Source of the DNA: a virus
DNA length: 46,278 nucleotides
Virus record (IMG/VR): IMGVR_UViG_3300027782_004013
Span: 1-46,278 of that record
Direction: 5' to 3' (one strand)
Shown here: positions 38,995 through 46,278 of the stretch, one piece after another
Numbering within the stretch: the stretch's first letter is position 1
Layout: every line of letters begins with the position of its first letter
Program-made: the position numbers and the translations under genes
The notes under the pieces: generated by a model
Databases searched by the model: none
Told to the model about the DNA's origin: nothing
The model's input: the letters and a program-made list of their open reading frames with translations, nothing else

Positions 38995-39002
38995 GATAAA
39001 TA
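38995..39002 (+). promoter_or_regulatory. T4-type late promoter, leaderless spacing
   Basis: GATAAATA, seven bases before the ATG at 39010, immediately after a terminator. No Shine-Dalgarno sequence is present. Confidence 0.65.
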
Positions 39003-39009
39003 CATTACT

Positions 39010-40104
39010 ATGAGCAATGTCAATAATTTATTAGCCGCACTAGGTGATGAGATCAATGCTATCACGCAGAAAGCAGCTCCCGATTTCAAAGAAATAGCCC
39101 GTAAACTACCATTAAGGTCTTTAACCGGAGACCACATCTCAGGCGGTAAGATACAGAATTTTGCCAGCACGGGGATCACAGACACTGCTATCAAAACACA
39201 ATTAACCATAGACGATTCAGGTGTACACGCTAAAAATCTGTTTGTAGAAAACATAGACAATCTCACAATCAACGGCACCCTCAAAACTAAAATCCTAGAA
39301 GTTGATGAAATCCGTGCAGACATTAAGTTTGAAAAAGATGTACCTATTGTGTTTTCGGGTGACACTATAGACGGCAAGGGATTGTTGTGGGCTGGACACG
39401 GATACACTAAACAATTTGTTTTTCAGTCATCTCCGGATAGATTCTTTGTATCCGAAAATTTAGATTTCGCACGTGGTAAATCAATTACAATCAATAACAT
39501 CAAGGTCATAGATGAAAAAGAGCTTGGGCCTACTATAACCAAAAGCAATCTCAAAGAAGTTGGTCATCTAACAGGTTTGATAGTAGACGGTGGATTAAGT
39601 GTCGGGCAGTATTTGATATTTGATGCCAATACCAGTCGATTGGGATTAGGGACAGACAGTCCCAATGCCGCTGTCAGCATCATGGACGACGGAGTAGAAA
39701 TAGTTCTCGGCACCAAGGATACTGTGAAAGCATTTATTGGCACCTATGCCAGCAATAATCTGGAATTAGGCACAGACAATACTGCAAGAATAATCATCTC
39801 ATCTAGTGGCAATATCACCTTAGGTAATCCTAAACTAGCTCCTGCACAAATATATGTGCATGGTAAACTGTCAGTGCGGGTATCGACTCCGGATCCAGAA
39901 GTTGATCTTCATGTCAACGGTGCAGTGAGATTTAATAATAGACTGCAGAAATACGACAGCACTTATCCCACAAACGGTTCGTACAACGAAGGTGATATTA
40001 TATGGAACATACAACCAAGAATGAACTCTTATGTAGGCTGGGTGTGCATTCAAACTGGAGCACCTGGTATATGGTCCCCTTTCGGTAAAATTGGAAATTC
40101 ATAA
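39010..40104 (+). CDS. Fibre/tail structural protein, paralogue A
   Basis: A 364-residue protein. A short N-terminal helix (residues 1-40) is followed by strand-rich sequence with DGKGLLWAGHGYTKQFVFQSSPDRFFVSENLDF and DEKELGPTITKSNLKEVGHL. The C-terminal 110 residues contain repeats of the LHVNGAVRFN type and end VGWVCIQTGAPGIWSPFG. The next gene is a close relative, so this is a tandem duplication. The architecture matches trimeric fibre or baseplate proteins. A preceding terminator and late promoter fit a virion gene. Confidence 0.8.
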   Translation: MSNVNNLLAALGDEINAITQKAAPDFKEIARKLPLRSLTGDHISGGKIQNFASTGITDTAIKTQLTIDDSGVHAKNLFVENIDNLTINGTLKTKILEVDEIRADIKFEKDVPIVFSGDTIDGKGLLWAGHGYTKQFVFQSSPDRFFVSENLDFARGKSITINNIKVIDEKELGPTITKSNLKEVGHLTGLIVDGGLSVGQYLIFDANTSRLGLGTDSPNAAVSIMDDGVEIVLGTKDTVKAFIGTYASNNLELGTDNTARIIISSSGNITLGNPKLAPAQIYVHGKLSVRVSTPDPEVDLHVNGAVRFNNRLQKYDSTYPTNGSYNEGDIIWNIQPRMNSYVGWVCIQTGAPGIWSPFGKIGNS

Positions 40105-40105
40105 T

Positions 40106-40948
40106 ATGGCAAGTCAAGAAAAATTAAATGCCCTAACAGCCTTGTTGCAAGAAGTATTGCAAGAAGGTCAAGAAATTAACTCTGCTGAATTTCCATACAT
40201 AATTATCAAGGGTGATATCAATGGCAAGGGTATAATCTGGAGTGGTCAAGGATATAACAAACAATTTCTATTCAACTCCGATCCTGATAGATTTTTCGTT
40301 TCCGAAAGTATTGATTTAGCAAAAAATAAAAATCTATCTATTAATAACATCAAAATACTAGACGAAAAAGAACTAGGAGCCACTGTAACAAAAAGCAGTC
40401 TTCGAGAAGTTGGACATCTCAAAGGATTAATAGTAGACGGTGGGCTAAGTGTAAATCAGTATTTGATTTATGACGCAGTAACAGATCGATTAGGACTAGG
40501 TACTGACCAACCCAAATCAGCTGTGAATATCATAGATCAAAACGTGGATATCATCATAGGTGCATCATCAGCAAACACTGCTATGATTGGCACTTACAAC
40601 TACACTGACCTAGATATTGGCACTGATCACACAGCAAGAATTTCTATCAAGGCCGGAGGCAATGTAGTTATAGGGAATCCCACCACAGGAGATACCAAAG
40701 TCTCTATCATAGGTTCTCTGGCCATCAATGTCAGTAATGCTGACCCCCGTAGTAGTCTGCATGTCAACGGTGCTCTAAAGTTCAATGACAAACTACATCT
40801 CAGTGGTAACGAACCTCCAGTGGGTGGAGGATTCAATGAAGGTGATGTAGTGTGGAACAATTATCCAACTCCAGGAAAATTTGTAGGCTGGGTATGCACC
40901 AAATCAGGTAGTCCTGGAATTTGGAACGGGTTCGGCAGAATCGAATAA
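40106..40948 (+). CDS. Fibre/tail structural protein, paralogue B
   Basis: A 280-residue protein. It shares with paralogue A the blocks GQGYNKQFLFNSDPDRFFVSES, INNIKILDEKELGATVTKSS, EVGHLKGLIVDGGLSVNQY and a VGWVCTKSGSPGIWNGFG ending. It lacks about 100 residues from the N-terminal half of paralogue A. It starts one base after the previous stop. It is probably a second fibre or a partner subunit. Confidence 0.8.
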   Translation: MASQEKLNALTALLQEVLQEGQEINSAEFPYIIIKGDINGKGIIWSGQGYNKQFLFNSDPDRFFVSESIDLAKNKNLSINNIKILDEKELGATVTKSSLREVGHLKGLIVDGGLSVNQYLIYDAVTDRLGLGTDQPKSAVNIIDQNVDIIIGASSANTAMIGTYNYTDLDIGTDHTARISIKAGGNVVIGNPTTGDTKVSIIGSLAINVSNADPRSSLHVNGALKFNDKLHLSGNEPPVGGGFNEGDVVWNNYPTPGKFVGWVCTKSGSPGIWNGFGRIE

Positions 40949-41541
40949 TGCTGTCAGCGTTGGTGATTGGCAATGGTGAAAGCAGACGCCAAATCGATAT
41001 CAGTATGTACACTGATTATGTTCTTATAGGATGCAATGCCATACATAGAGATCTCAATGTCAATCATTTGATCTGCTGCGATCGTAGAATGGCTGAAGAA
41101 GCTGTAAACAATCCCAATACCAAAGACACAGAAATCTATGTACGTGATCATTGGCATCAGTATTTTAGAAAAATAAGAAAAAACAAAAATATTCATCTAC
41201 TTCCCGAAGTACCTACCAAGGGCGAATTAAAAAAAGATCAAGGCGAACATTGGGGCAGTGGCGGATACGCTGTGTTGTTGGCAGCTGTGTTAGGCCATCA
41301 AGAAGTCACGCTGATCGGATTTGATCTACATCCAATCGATCACGCTGTGAATAACATATATAAAGACACCGTGAATTATGCACGAACAGGTTCACAGGCA
41401 GTGGATCCTAGTTATTGGATCTATCAGATTGCCGCAGTGTTCATGTATTATCCTGCTACAAAATTTTTTATACGTAACAGACCAGGCTGGCTCATGCCTG
41501 CAGAATGGCAGAAAAATAATGTAGAATTTGTTGCATTATAA
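40948..41541 (+). CDS. MptE-like/DUF115-type protein, possibly glycan-related
   Basis: A 197-residue protein. SALVIGNGESRRQIDISMYTDYVLIGCNAIHRD resembles the nucleotide-binding opening of MptE-like and phage DUF115 proteins, with GEHWGSGGYAVLLAA and VTLIGFDLHP following. In bacteria such proteins occur with glycosyltransfer and flagellar modification genes. It starts at the stop of the fibre gene, so it might modify a fibre glycan or the host surface (inference). A perfect late promoter overlaps its stop. Confidence 0.6.
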   Translation: MLSALVIGNGESRRQIDISMYTDYVLIGCNAIHRDLNVNHLICCDRRMAEEAVNNPNTKDTEIYVRDHWHQYFRKIRKNKNIHLLPEVPTKGELKKDQGEHWGSGGYAVLLAAVLGHQEVTLIGFDLHPIDHAVNNIYKDTVNYARTGSQAVDPSYWIYQIAAVFMYYPATKFFIRNRPGWLMPAEWQKNNVEFVAL

Positions 41542-41544
41542 ATA
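41537..41544 (+). promoter_or_regulatory. T4-type late promoter
   Basis: Perfect TATAAATA overlapping the stop of the preceding gene. The QueD-like ATG is about 110 bases downstream with an AAGGAG site. Confidence 0.78.
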
Positions 41545-41653
41545 GAAATGTAATATACTATTTAATACACACACAAAGAGGACTCCATGGCATCATCCCT
41601 CTCTAAACATTCTGCAGTCATCAAACTTGCTACCTATATAAAGGAGACTAGAG

Positions 41654-42178
41654 ATGGCAAAATATCTTTCTACAAAAACTTACGGCAACGACAGAGGTCT
41701 ATCATGCTGTTTTAGACAATGGCGTAGTACGCATTCACATTGCTCACTGCTACACGGATACTCAATTGGTATCAAATTAATTTTCGAATCAGAAACATTA
41801 GACGACCGCAATTGGGTCATGGACTTTGGTGGACTCAAAGCATTTAAAGAGTGGAGTGAATATATGTTTGATCACACACTAGTTATTGCTGAAGACGATC
41901 CCCACAGAGAAATGTTTGAAAATATGGCTAAGTTAGGGAAACAGGCCGAAGGCGGTGTCTGCGATATTCGCATCGTTGAAGGTGTGGGCTGTGAAAAATT
42001 TGCCGAACTTGCTTATAAAGAAATGGCCACTATACTACATATCTTTAAAAATGGCAATACCTACTATTGTCCGAATGGTAAACTTCATGATGCTAGATAT
42101 CCTGTAGGGCAAGGCGTTAAGTTGCGTTCAGTAGAAGTATTTGAACATGCTGGTAATTCAGCTACCTACGAAGGATAA
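41654..42178 (+). CDS. queD: QueD-like 6-pyruvoyl-/6-carboxy-tetrahydropterin synthase
   Basis: A 174-residue protein of the PTPS fold. [12 protein letters not shown] supplies zinc-binding histidines, and MDFGGLK, FDHTLV and [13 protein letters not shown] are the conserved QueD/PTPS blocks. QueD makes 6-carboxytetrahydropterin, the precursor of 7-deazaguanines, completed later by QueC (a homologue is at 30485). The 3' end lies next to the KdsA start region. RBS AAGGAG is at 41641. Confidence 0.85.
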   Translation: MAKYLSTKTYGNDRGLSCCFRQWRSTHSHCSLLHGYSIGIKLIFESETLDDRNWVMDFGGLKAFKEWSEYMFDHTLVIAEDDPHREMFENMAKLGKQAEGGVCDIRIVEGVGCEKFAELAYKEMATILHIFKNGNTYYCPNGKLHDARYPVGQGVKLRSVEVFEHAGNSATYEG

Positions 42179-42187
42179 TGTTCTACG

Positions 42188-42195
42188 CATAAATA
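42188..42195 (+). promoter_or_regulatory. T4-type late promoter, leaderless spacing
   Basis: CATAAATA, five bases before the KdsA ATG at 42201. Confidence 0.6.
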
Positions 42196-42200
42196 ATAAT

Positions 42201-43046
42201 ATGCGCACATTTAATATCAATCGTATTCAAGCCAGCAACTACAATAAGTTATTTCTTATAGCTGGCCCTTGTCAAATTGAAAGCCAAGCCCATGCCGAGT
42301 TCACTGCAGGTTCTATCAAAGAAATCTGTGATGAACTTAATATTGGTCTCGTTTACAAAAGCAGTTTTGACAAGGCTAATCGTAGCAGTCTCGGCACCCA
42401 GAGAGGTGTAGGTATAGACCAAGGATTGGCCATATTAAACTCGATCAAACATCAGTTCGGGGTGCCAGTTCTAACTGACATTCATGAAAGTTATCAGGCA
42501 GAACTGTGTGCTACAGCTGGCATTGATGTCATACAGATACCTGCTTTCTTATGCAGACAAACTGATCTATTGCTGGCTGCTGGAGAAACAGGATGTACTA
42601 TCAATGTCAAGAAAGGACAGTTCCTTGCTCCCCACGATATGAAAAATGTTGCGGCAAAGATTGCTTCAACTGGTAATGAACGCATTATGTTATGCGAAAG
42701 GGGATACACTCATGGATATAATAATCTCGTTGTGGATATGCGCAGTCTACCCATTATGGCAAGCACCGGATATCCAGTGGTCTTTGATGCCACGCATAGT
42801 GTTCAACAACCTGGCGGATTGGGGTCGAAGTCAGGAGGCGATAGGACCATGGTCCCATACCTGGCGAGGGCTGCTGTAGCCACAGGATGTGTTGCTGGAA
42901 TATTTGTAGAAACACACGAAGATCCGGATGCAGCACCCAGTGACGGTCCGAACATGATCAAACTGTCAGAACTGAAATCATTATTAACAGACTTGGTAGC
43001 CATAGATGGAATTGTCAAAAGAACAACGTCAACAAGCCAAGGCTGA
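42201..43046 (+). CDS. kdsA: 3-deoxy-8-phosphooctulonate synthase (Kdo-8-P synthase)
   Basis: A 281-residue TIM-barrel enzyme, the length of bacterial Kds[54 protein letters not shown] and [11 protein letters not shown] are all KdsA-specific. It condenses PEP with arabinose-5-phosphate to make the Kdo precursor of LPS. ATG at 42201 restores the normal N-terminus; upstream in-frame ATGs lie within the QueD-like gene. Its end overlaps the glycosyltransferase by 41 bases. Confidence 0.95.
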   Translation: MRTFNINRIQASNYNKLFLIAGPCQIESQAHAEFTAGSIKEICDELNIGLVYKSSFDKANRSSLGTQRGVGIDQGLAILNSIKHQFGVPVLTDIHESYQAELCATAGIDVIQIPAFLCRQTDLLLAAGETGCTINVKKGQFLAPHDMKNVAAKIASTGNERIMLCERGYTHGYNNLVVDMRSLPIMASTGYPVVFDATHSVQQPGGLGSKSGGDRTMVPYLARAAVATGCVAGIFVETHEDPDAAPSDGPNMIKLSELKSLLTDLVAIDGIVKRTTSTSQG

Positions 43047-43821
43047 AAAGAGAGCTGCCAAAATGGCGGCACGTGGAGAATATGCAGATCAAACACCTGT
43101 AATGGTGTCTGTGAATCCCAGTGATCCCATCACTGTACTGTGTGTAAGATTCGGTAACAAGTATGGCCGTGAATATGTAGAACGACTACGCAACATGGTG
43201 TCAAGACATCTCACTGTGCCTTATGAATTTGCCTGCCTCACTGACGATCAACACGACATCGCAGGAGTGCGTAAAATATATCAACCAAATGCCAACTATG
43301 CAAGAGGATGGTGGCACAAGGTTCACATGTTTGATTCTACCCTGCCTCTCAAAGGCAGGATACTGTACATGGATCTCGATGTGGTCATACATGCTAACAT
43401 AGACAAACTTGCAGGATATCACAGCAACAGTTTCATAGGCATACACGATTTCAACAGAAAATTTTTTCCTAGTTGGAACTACCTCAACAGCTCAGTATTA
43501 GCATGGACTCACGGTACACAGAGTCATATCTACGATCAGTTCAAACTCAAACCATCAGAAGCTCAGCGCCTGCAGGGTGATCAAGATTGGATATGGAAAC
43601 TCTGCAAAGATCGAATGAAGTTTTGGCCTCGAGAATGGATACAGAGCTACAAATGGGAAATACGCAGCAGAGACGAACTAACTGTAGTTCAATCAAGAAG
43701 ACAGTTCAAAACAGTTCGAGACGATATACGACCCCCTCTAGACTGTAGTATAGCGGTGTTCCACGGGGAACCAAACCCGCAGGACGTTCAGGATAAATTT
43801 GTCGTTGACAACTGGCAGTGA
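43006..43821 (+). CDS. Glycosyltransferase, GT-A type (GT8-like)
   Basis: A 271-residue protein. A basic N-terminal helix ([18 protein letters not shown]) precedes the GT-A core. [11 protein letters not shown] and [12 protein letters not shown] contain the DxD-type metal and nucleotide-sugar motif, and later GDQDWIWKL fits the acceptor side. It overlaps KdsA by 41 bases, suggesting a joint role in LPS or glycan remodelling (inference). The sugar donor and acceptor are unknown. Confidence 0.8.
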   Translation: MELSKEQRQQAKAEKRAAKMAARGEYADQTPVMVSVNPSDPITVLCVRFGNKYGREYVERLRNMVSRHLTVPYEFACLTDDQHDIAGVRKIYQPNANYARGWWHKVHMFDSTLPLKGRILYMDLDVVIHANIDKLAGYHSNSFIGIHDFNRKFFPSWNYLNSSVLAWTHGTQSHIYDQFKLKPSEAQRLQGDQDWIWKLCKDRMKFWPREWIQSYKWEIRSRDELTVVQSRRQFKTVRDDIRPPLDCSIAVFHGEPNPQDVQDKFVVDNWQ

Positions 43822-43833
43822 TGATGTTATACT
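43805..43833 (+). promoter_or_regulatory. Sigma70-type promoter, leaderless spacing
   Basis: TTGACA, 17 bases, TATACT with TG just upstream. The ATG at 43840 follows the -10 box by six bases. It overlaps the end of the glycosyltransferase gene. Confidence 0.7.
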
Positions 43834-43839
43834 TGTAGT

Positions 43840-44070
43840 ATGACATTTACCACACATCAAAGTCAAGTTCGTACAATCAAACGAGGCGATCCCCGTTTTC
43901 GTATTGTTGACAAAGTTATAACCTGTGATAGAGCAGGATTCGAAATTTCAAAAAGTTGTCCACGCGAGTACAGTTTGATACTATCCGAATGTATCGATCG
44001 AGGTTGGATCCAACCTGTGGCCTATATGACAGAACGTGAACTTCTTATTTCAGGATTGGCTAGAGAGTGA
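43840..44070 (+). CDS. Small hypothetical protein
   Basis: A 76-residue basic protein (SQVRTIKRGDPRFRIVDK). It is probably translated from a leaderless transcript of the promoter at 43805. No family is recognised. The stop is one base before the next start. Confidence 0.6.
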   Translation: MTFTTHQSQVRTIKRGDPRFRIVDKVITCDRAGFEISKSCPREYSLILSECIDRGWIQPVAYMTERELLISGLARE

Positions 44071-44071
44071 T

Positions 44072-44257
44072 ATGAATATTCCATACTCTGATAACGAATG
44101 CCGTAAAAAATTACAAGATCTATACGAAGGTCGTACTTTGATTATACCGGCCGATCTTGACCACGCTTATCAAATGATGAATCTATCAATGATGTATATC
44201 AGAGACGACCAACACCGAGTAATGAGTTATTTAAAACAGGATACTGTAAATGGTTAA
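44072..44257 (+). CDS. Small hypothetical protein
   Basis: A 61-residue helical protein (SDNECRKKLQDLYEGRTL), starting one base after the previous stop with a GAGAG ribosome site. It overlaps UvdE by eight bases. The function is unknown. Confidence 0.6.
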   Translation: MNIPYSDNECRKKLQDLYEGRTLIIPADLDHAYQMMNLSMMYIRDDQHRVMSYLKQDTVNG

Positions 44258-45311
44258 ACGCATAGGCTTTGCCTGCAAATGGATCGACGGACCCAGTCAG
44301 ATCAACGGTGTCAAACAAAAAGATAATTGCAAACAGTACAACACTGGCAGTACCACAGTGGCGTGGTTGAAACGTCAAGAACCCAAAGTAGCAGAACAGA
44401 AGCTGTGGGATCTAATGGTACAGAATATTGAATCAATTCGTAAACTTGTAGAGAAAGTAGGAGGTCTAGATGACGAACTTCGTATGGTACGTCTTGGCAG
44501 CGATATTCTGCCTGTATACACTGAGCGTAATTACAGCTGGTTTTGGCGTCAAGCTGATGTGGTCAACTATGCCGAAACACATTTTGCCGAGGTGGGGCGT
44601 ATTGCTAGAGATCGCAATGTTCGCCTTAGTTTTCACCCTGGTCAGTTCACTGTGTTGGCATCTGATAATCCCGATATTGTTGATCGTAGCATAGAGGAGT
44701 TTGAATATCATGTGGACATGGCTCGTTGGATGGGGTATGGTAAAACGTTTCAAGACTTTAAGATCAATGTGCATATCGCTGGCCGACAAGGCCCGCCCGG
44801 TATCCGCAGTGCTTTGGCACGGATGAGCCCAGAGGCTCGCAACTGTCTCACCATCGAGAATGATGAAATGACCTGGGGTATAGAGCACAGCATTGAACTA
44901 GTCAAAGACTGTGCATTAGTCTTAGACATTCATCATCACTGGATTAAAACTGGAGAATATATTGAACCTACTGACGACCGTGTTAAAAGGATTATTGATA
45001 GTTGGCGTGGTGTGCGTTCTGTGTTACATTATAGTGTATCACGGGAAGACTGTCTTATTGAGCATCCCGGACACATCCGCCCCGATCTTCCGTCCCTCTT
45101 AGAACTCGGATACAAGAAAGCAAAACTCAGAGCTCATTCAAACTTCTACTGGAACACAGCCGTAAATGAGTGGGCGTTAGCTTTCAGAGACCAATTTGAT
45201 ATCATGTGCGAAAGCAAGGCCAAGAACTTGGCCTCATTTGCTCTCCGCGACCAAGACAAAACTGTTAAACAGTTTTTGGCTTGCGAGGAGCCTTTGCTGT
45301 TGCTGTCTTAA
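44250..45311 (+). CDS. uvsE: UV damage endonuclease UvdE/UvsE
   Basis: A 353-residue TIM-barrel nuclease. RMVRLGSDILP, RLSFHPGQF, INVHIAGRQG, LTIENDE, LDIHHHWI and LRAHSNFYW are the conserved strand-end motifs carrying the metal-binding His and Glu residues. It nicks DNA 5' to UV photoproducts. Useful to a phage exposed to sunlight; fits a surface-water habitat (inference). The C-terminus overlaps the convergent membrane protein gene by 47 bases. Confidence 0.93.
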   Translation: MVKRIGFACKWIDGPSQINGVKQKDNCKQYNTGSTTVAWLKRQEPKVAEQKLWDLMVQNIESIRKLVEKVGGLDDELRMVRLGSDILPVYTERNYSWFWRQADVVNYAETHFAEVGRIARDRNVRLSFHPGQFTVLASDNPDIVDRSIEEFEYHVDMARWMGYGKTFQDFKINVHIAGRQGPPGIRSALARMSPEARNCLTIENDEMTWGIEHSIELVKDCALVLDIHHHWIKTGEYIEPTDDRVKRIIDSWRGVRSVLHYSVSREDCLIEHPGHIRPDLPSLLELGYKKAKLRAHSNFYWNTAVNEWALAFRDQFDIMCESKAKNLASFALRDQDKTVKQFLACEEPLLLLS

Positions 45312-45624
45312 CCGCAGTGGCTTTAGCTGGTGCTCGTTTGACTTTGGCTACTGCCTTTGCTTTGTTTTCAGCAGTAGCATCTGCTGCTGTTGGAGCAGGT
45401 GTTTCTACTCGATCTTCACTGCCCGAAACATCAGACACTTTGACATGAATGTTTCCTTCGGACAATTTTTCACCAAACGGCCATTCTTTTTCTGTTGACA
45501 CTGCTTGTTTAGGTGGTTGCCAATTGTCGATGGTCTGATCAGATTCTGTTTTTTTGGTTTTTACATAACCACTCCACAACAGGGCCGCAACCACAACAAC
45601 TGCTACAAAAATAATAATTTCCAT
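45265..45624 (-). CDS. Membrane-anchored protein with Ala/Lys-rich tail
   Basis: A 119-residue protein. One N-terminal transmembrane helix (IIIFVAVVVVAALLW) is followed by an acidic linker and a C-terminal Ala/Lys/Pro tail (KAVAKVKRAPAKATAVKTATAK) like histone H1 or AlgP tails. The tail is probably cytoplasmic and may bind nucleic acid near the membrane (inference). RBS AGGAGA precedes the ATG. It is convergent with UvdE. Confidence 0.7.
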   Translation of the reverse strand: MEIIIFVAVVVVAALLWSGYVKTKKTESDQTIDNWQPPKQAVSTEKEWPFGEKLSEGNIHVKVSDVSGSEDRVETPAPTAADATAENKAKAVAKVKRAPAKATAVKTATAKAPRKPKTV

Positions 45625-45653
45625 GTGTAAATCTCCTTAGGAATTTATTTAGC

Positions 45654-45661
45654 GGTAAATA
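45654..45661 (+). promoter_or_regulatory. T4-type late promoter, leaderless spacing
   Basis: GGTAAATA (two mismatches), five bases before the ATG at 45667. No Shine-Dalgarno sequence fits. Confidence 0.5.
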
Positions 45662-45666
45662 CAAGC

Positions 45667-46224
45667 ATGGCATACAATTTTATACAAAAATTCATAGTTG
45701 AGGGTCGCAAAGACAAACTAATCCAGCTGACTCTTCCTTATGCCGATGATGAGCTTGCACCAGTAAAAAGCAAAGAAACCATAGATTATCACTACGGAAC
45801 ACTGTACAAAGGCTATGTTGATCGATACAACAAGAATGAAGGTGATGACAATTTCAACGAAGCTGGTGCGTTTTTACATAATATCTATTTTGGTCAACTG
45901 CAAAAACCAGAAGGAACCAACAGACCCTATGATGCTAGTTTGGCATTTATAGAAAAACATTATGATACTTTTGACCGTTTCAAAGAAGAATTTGAAAAAA
46001 CAGCCATGAAGATACAGGGCAGCGGATGGGCATACTTGGCTCGTGATGGCAAGATCAAGACTATTGTGAATCACGAAATAAGAAATGATATTGTGCTGTT
46101 GATTGATTGGTGGGAACATGCCTGGGCTTTGGACTATCAAGCTGATAAAAAAAGTTATCTAACCAACATATGGAAGATAATAAACTGGAGAATAATCAAT
46201 GGCGTACTCGGACAAAGTAATTGA
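45667..46224 (+). CDS. sod: Fe/Mn superoxide dismutase
   Basis: A 185-residue protein. LPYADDELAPVKSKETIDYHYG holds the first metal His, FLHNIYFGQ the second, and LLIDWWEHAWALDYQ the Asp/His pair; GSGWAYLARDGKI is the conserved core. It is slightly short, with an unusual N-terminal extension (FIQKFIVEGRKDKL). It removes superoxide. In the last bases it overlaps the IscU start by 26 bases, so the two are co-transcribed. Whether Fe or Mn is used cannot be told. Confidence 0.92.
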   Translation: MAYNFIQKFIVEGRKDKLIQLTLPYADDELAPVKSKETIDYHYGTLYKGYVDRYNKNEGDDNFNEAGAFLHNIYFGQLQKPEGTNRPYDASLAFIEKHYDTFDRFKEEFEKTAMKIQGSGWAYLARDGKIKTIVNHEIRNDIVLLIDWWEHAWALDYQADKKSYLTNIWKIINWRIINGVLGQSN

Positions 46225-46278
46225 TCATTACGAAAACCCCCGAAATGTAGGATCATTTGCCAAAGATGATCCTAGTGT
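46199..46278 (+). CDS. iscU: IscU iron-sulfur scaffold protein, N-terminal part (cut by the window)
   Basis: The first 26 residues (MAYSDKVIDHYENPRNVGSF...) match bacterial IscU almost word for word (E. coli: MAYSEKVIDHYENPRNVGSF). The catalytic cysteines lie beyond the window. IscU carries the nascent [2Fe-2S] cluster. The ATG lies within the end of the superoxide dismutase gene. Iron enzymes (two radical SAM, diiron and oxygenase proteins) are numerous in the window. Confidence 0.9.
   Translation, partial: MAYSDKVIDHYENPRNVGSFAKDDPS

Noticed and set aside
41587-41715. 42-residue frame starting MASSLSK upstream of the QueD-like gene
   Set aside because: It has an ATG but a poor ribosome site, and most of it lies out of frame inside the QueD-like gene; possible leader peptide but not supportable.
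1-46278. Bacterial chromosome rather than phage, given ACP, KAS, FabZ, SOD, IscU and KdsA
   Set aside because: Fibre genes, ThyX, dense small overlapping ORFs, a tRNA cluster with non-tRNA RNAs and many T4-type late promoters next to these very genes favour a phage. Chimeric assembly cannot be fully excluded from sequence alone.

Overview
The window reads as part of a large T4-like (myovirus-type) phage genome from a Gram-negative host, most likely assembled from a metagenome. The evidence is a tRNA cluster interleaved with tiny genes, tail-fibre proteins, short overlapping ORFs, ThyX, UvdE, a KdsA, strong sigma70 promoters with an invariant 17-base spacer, and many copies of the T4 late-promoter motif TATAAATA directly upstream of genes on both strands. 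Terminase, capsid and replication genes are not in the window, so the phage assignment rests on these features together. The host cannot be named; the KdsA and IscU-like genes point to a proteobacterium.

Layout. 1-4263: eighteen tRNA genes (the first cut by the window edge), four small genes (methyltransferase, DUF7448, membrane peptide, 57-residue protein) and several non-coding structured stretches, including a short stem element present three times. 4278-18294: a lipid or polyketide-like island. It holds two membrane desaturases, two radical SAM proteins, a DUF3050 haem-oxygenase-like diiron protein, small ABM-like proteins, a UbiB/ABC1 kinase, a GNAT-like protein, 2-oxoglutarate-oxygenase-like proteins, a beta-ketoacyl-ACP synthase, an acyl carrier protein and FabZ. 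18366-24765: a PP-loop ATPase, then a region with an initiator tRNA, an RNA polymerase omega-like protein, tRNA-Gly, four more oxygenase-like proteins, a metalloprotease, translation factor IF-1 and a dual-specificity-type phosphatase. 24846-28443: an exported di-haem c-type beta-propeller protein and a metallophosphoesterase. 28534-33242: fibre protein, QueC-like protein, AcpS, third desaturase, second ACP and an aberrant tRNA. 33286-38943: typical T4-like phage genes including ThyX. 39010-46278: two paralogous fibre proteins, QueD-like protein, KdsA, glycosyltransferase, UvdE, superoxide dismutase and the start of IscU.

How it may work together. KAS, FabZ, two ACPs, AcpS and three desaturases supply much of a dedicated acyl-chain system, with reductase and malonyl loading presumably borrowed from the host; the radical SAM and diiron enzymes would tailor the product (inference). 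Independently, the phage carries pieces of the host initiation and transcription apparatus (fMet tRNA, IF-1, omega). At ten genes the promoter lies so close to the start codon that the mRNA should be leaderless or nearly so. I regard the acyl system, the initiation set with leaderless promoters, and the repeated structured RNAs as the most novel content.
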